From: Desulfarculaceae bacterium
Lineage (GTDB): Bacteria > Desulfobacterota > Desulfarculia > Desulfarculales > Desulfarculaceae
NCBI GenBank assembly: GCA_021737145.1
Contig: JAIPEN010000012.1
Location: 62,001 to 126,000, forward strand
Length of the DNA stretch: 64,000 bases
Direction: 5' to 3'
Part shown: piece by piece, positions 62,599 through 64,000 of the stretch
Numbering within the stretch: position 1 is the stretch's first letter
Layout of the letters: each line of letters starts with the position of its first letter
The notes under the pieces: generated by a model
Told to the model about the DNA's origin: nothing
The model's input: only the letters and a program-made list of their open reading frames with translations
The model's database searches: none
Program-made: the position numbers and the translations under genes

Positions 62599-64000
62599 AT
62601 GGACCAAAAGCAGCAAAGATACGAACCCCACGCCATCGAAACCCGCTGGCAGGCCCGCTGGGACGCGGAGCGGGTGTTCGCGGTAAGCGACGATTCGGAC
62701 AAGGAAAAATACTACCTGCTGGAGATGTTCCCCTATCCCAGCGGGCGTATCCACATGGGCCATTCCCGGGTCTACACCATCGGCGACGCCTTGGCCCGCA
62801 TCAAGCGGATGCAGGGCTTCAACGTGCTGCACCCCATGGGCTGGGACGCCTTCGGCATGCCGGCGGAAAACGCGGCCATCGCCCGCAACACCCACCCGGC
62901 CGAGTGGACCTACTCCAACATCGACTACATGCGCTCCCAGCTCAAGAAGCTGGGCTATTCCCACGACTGGGGGCGCGAGTTCGCCACCTGCGACCCCTCC
63001 TACTACCGCTGGGAGCAGCTGGTTTTCCTGAAGATGTGGGAACAGGGCCTGGTCTACCGCAAGAAGTCCATGGTCAACTGGTGCGAGACCTGCCAGACGG
63101 TGCTGGCCAACGAGCAGGTGGAGGCGGGCAACTGCTGGCGCTGTGACAATCCGGTCAACCAGCGGGAGCTTTACGGTTACTTTTTCAAGATCACCAAGTA
63201 CGCCGACGAGCTGCTGGACTGGCTGGACAAGCTGGAAGGCTGGCCCGAGCCGGTCAAGGTGATGCAGCGCAACTGGATCGGCAAGTCCTACGGGGCGGAG
63301 ATCCACTTCCCCATCGAGGGCCGCGACGAGATGGTCAAGGTCTTCACCACCCGGGCCGACACCCTGTTCGGGGCCACCTTCATGAGCCTGGCCCCGGAGC
63401 ATCCCCTGGCCCTGCAACTGAGCGAGGGCACCGGGCAGGAGCAGGCGGTCAAGGACTTCATCGCCAAGGTCAAGCGCCAGTCCTTCAGCGAGCGGGCCGA
63501 CGACAAGACCAAGGAAGGCGTGTTCACCGGGGCCTATTGCACCAACCCCATGACCGGGCGGCGCATGCCGGTGTACGTGGCCAACTTCGTGCTCATGGAG
63601 TACGGCACCGGCGCGGTGATGGCCGTGCCCACCCACGACCAGCGCGACTTCGAGTTCGCCCAGGAGTACGACCTGGAGCTGGTGGAGGTGATCACCGGCC
63701 CCGAGGGCCCGCTGGGCGTCGAGAGCATGACCCAGGCCTTCACCGACTACGGCGCCCTGGTCAACTCCGGCGAGTTCGACGGCATGAGCTCCAAGGAGGC
63801 CCAGCGGGCCATCGCCGCCGCCCTGGAGGCCAAGGACCTGGGCCGCGAGACCATCCACTACCGCCTGCGGGACTGGGGCATCAGCCGCCAGCGCTACTGG
63901 GGCGCTCCCATCCCGGTGGTGCACTGCGAAAAATGCGGCCAGGTGCCGGTGCCCGAAAAGGATCTGCCGGTGGAGCTTCCCCTGGAGGCCCAGCTCACCG
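62599..64000 (+). CDS. leuS: Leucyl-tRNA synthetase, N-terminal part (runs off window)
   Basis: The first 467 codons of a class I synthetase. The HIGH motif is in [19 protein letters not shown], followed by [20 protein letters not shown], the zinc-type insert [22 protein letters not shown] and the CP1 editing domain ([40 protein letters not shown]). The reading is open to the window end; the KMSKS loop lies beyond. ATG 62599 has AAGG about eight bases upstream. It charges tRNA(Leu) and edits mischarged norvaline/isoleucine. Confidence 0.95.
   Translation, partial: MDQKQQRYEPHAIETRWQARWDAERVFAVSDDSDKEKYYLLEMFPYPSGRIHMGHSRVYTIGDALARIKRMQGFNVLHPMGWDAFGMPAENAAIARNTHPAEWTYSNIDYMRSQLKKLGYSHDWGREFATCDPSYYRWEQLVFLKMWEQGLVYRKKSMVNWCETCQTVLANEQVEAGNCWRCDNPVNQRELYGYFFKITKYADELLDWLDKLEGWPEPVKVMQRNWIGKSYGAEIHFPIEGRDEMVKVFTTRADTLFGATFMSLAPEHPLALQLSEGTGQEQAVKDFIAKVKRQSFSERADDKTKEGVFTGAYCTNPMTGRRMPVYVANFVLMEYGTGAVMAVPTHDQRDFEFAQEYDLELVEVITGPEGPLGVESMTQAFTDYGALVNSGEFDGMSSKEAQRAIAAALEAKDLGRETIHYRLRDWGISRQRYWGAPIPVVHCEKCGQVPVPEKDLPVELPLEAQLT

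Noticed and set aside
62374-63924. 516-codon minus-strand open frame across leuS
   Set aside because: It is the antisense of leuS, whose HIGH motif, zinc-type insert and editing domain are unmistakable on plus. The translation has low complexity and no domain.

Overview
This is a 64-kb chromosomal window, GC-rich with G or C at most third codon positions. It looks like an anaerobic, diderm, probably sulfate-reducing or syntrophic member of the Desulfobacterota, perhaps Desulfarculales-like. That placement is an inference from gene content: a fused LldEF-type lactate dehydrogenase with LldG opposite a GlcD/GlcF pair, folD next to a formimido-THF cyclodeaminase-type gene (one-carbon pathway), selA, LptF/LptG and a PagL-like protein (LPS outer membrane), and a DVU0772-like small protein. 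TTG and GTG starts are frequent and usually have a strong Shine-Dalgarno (SD) sequence.

Layout. 1-6.5 kb is the end of a surface-polysaccharide region: flippase, three GT4 and one GT2 glycosyltransferases and a methyltransferase. 6.5-11.4 kb (minus) holds YggT, a Nudix hydrolase, selA and a GAF/degenerate-GGDEF/TPR protein. 11.6-16.2 kb (plus) holds two secreted proteins (one a rhodanese), glycerate 2-kinase and two Dpp/Opp-type ATPases. 16.3-18.0 kb (minus) is panB-panE. 18.4-20.8 kb (plus) is folD, a cyclodeaminase and small membrane or unknown proteins. 21.0-27.1 kb (minus) is a four-gene set: secreted thioredoxin-fold protein, two halves of an asymmetric ABC exporter, and an SDR protein lacking the catalytic Tyr/Lys. 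An RNB ribonuclease follows on plus.

29.3-38.1 kb is a long minus-strand run: YdcF, flavin reductase, mnmG, CDP-alcohol phosphatidyltransferase, 3-hydroxyacyl-CoA dehydrogenase, hisH, hisF, a hexapeptide-repeat protein, a bacterial homologue of tRNA-queuosine mannosyltransferase, and a NimA-like flavoprotein. 38.3-44.2 kb is a cupin gene and the divergent lactate/glycolate oxidation locus. 44.3-49.3 kb has acetoacetyl-CoA synthetase, a cytidylate-kinase-like/BON fusion, a nitroreductase and a class II aldolase.

49.4-53.5 kb is an information-processing block: tRNA(CAU), Nif3, a zinc-ribbon coiled coil, RNase HI, RNase P RNA, then an ATP-grasp protein with a small unknown partner. 53.6-56.4 kb holds the PagL-like protein, a GpgS-like glycosyltransferase and a single-domain response regulator. 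56.5-64 kb holds lptF-lptG, a dGTPase, a serine hydrolase, an amidohydrolase and the start of leuS.

No CRISPR array, phage, insertion sequence or rRNA was seen. The least explained signals are the thioredoxin/ABC/ABC/SDR operon, the selA-linked degenerate-GGDEF/TPR protein, the FolD Gln-to-Glu change beside a second cyclohydrolase candidate, the QTMAN homologue, and the ATP-grasp/113-aa pair behind rnpB. All coordinates were read by eye from the sequence; no similarity search or structure prediction was run.
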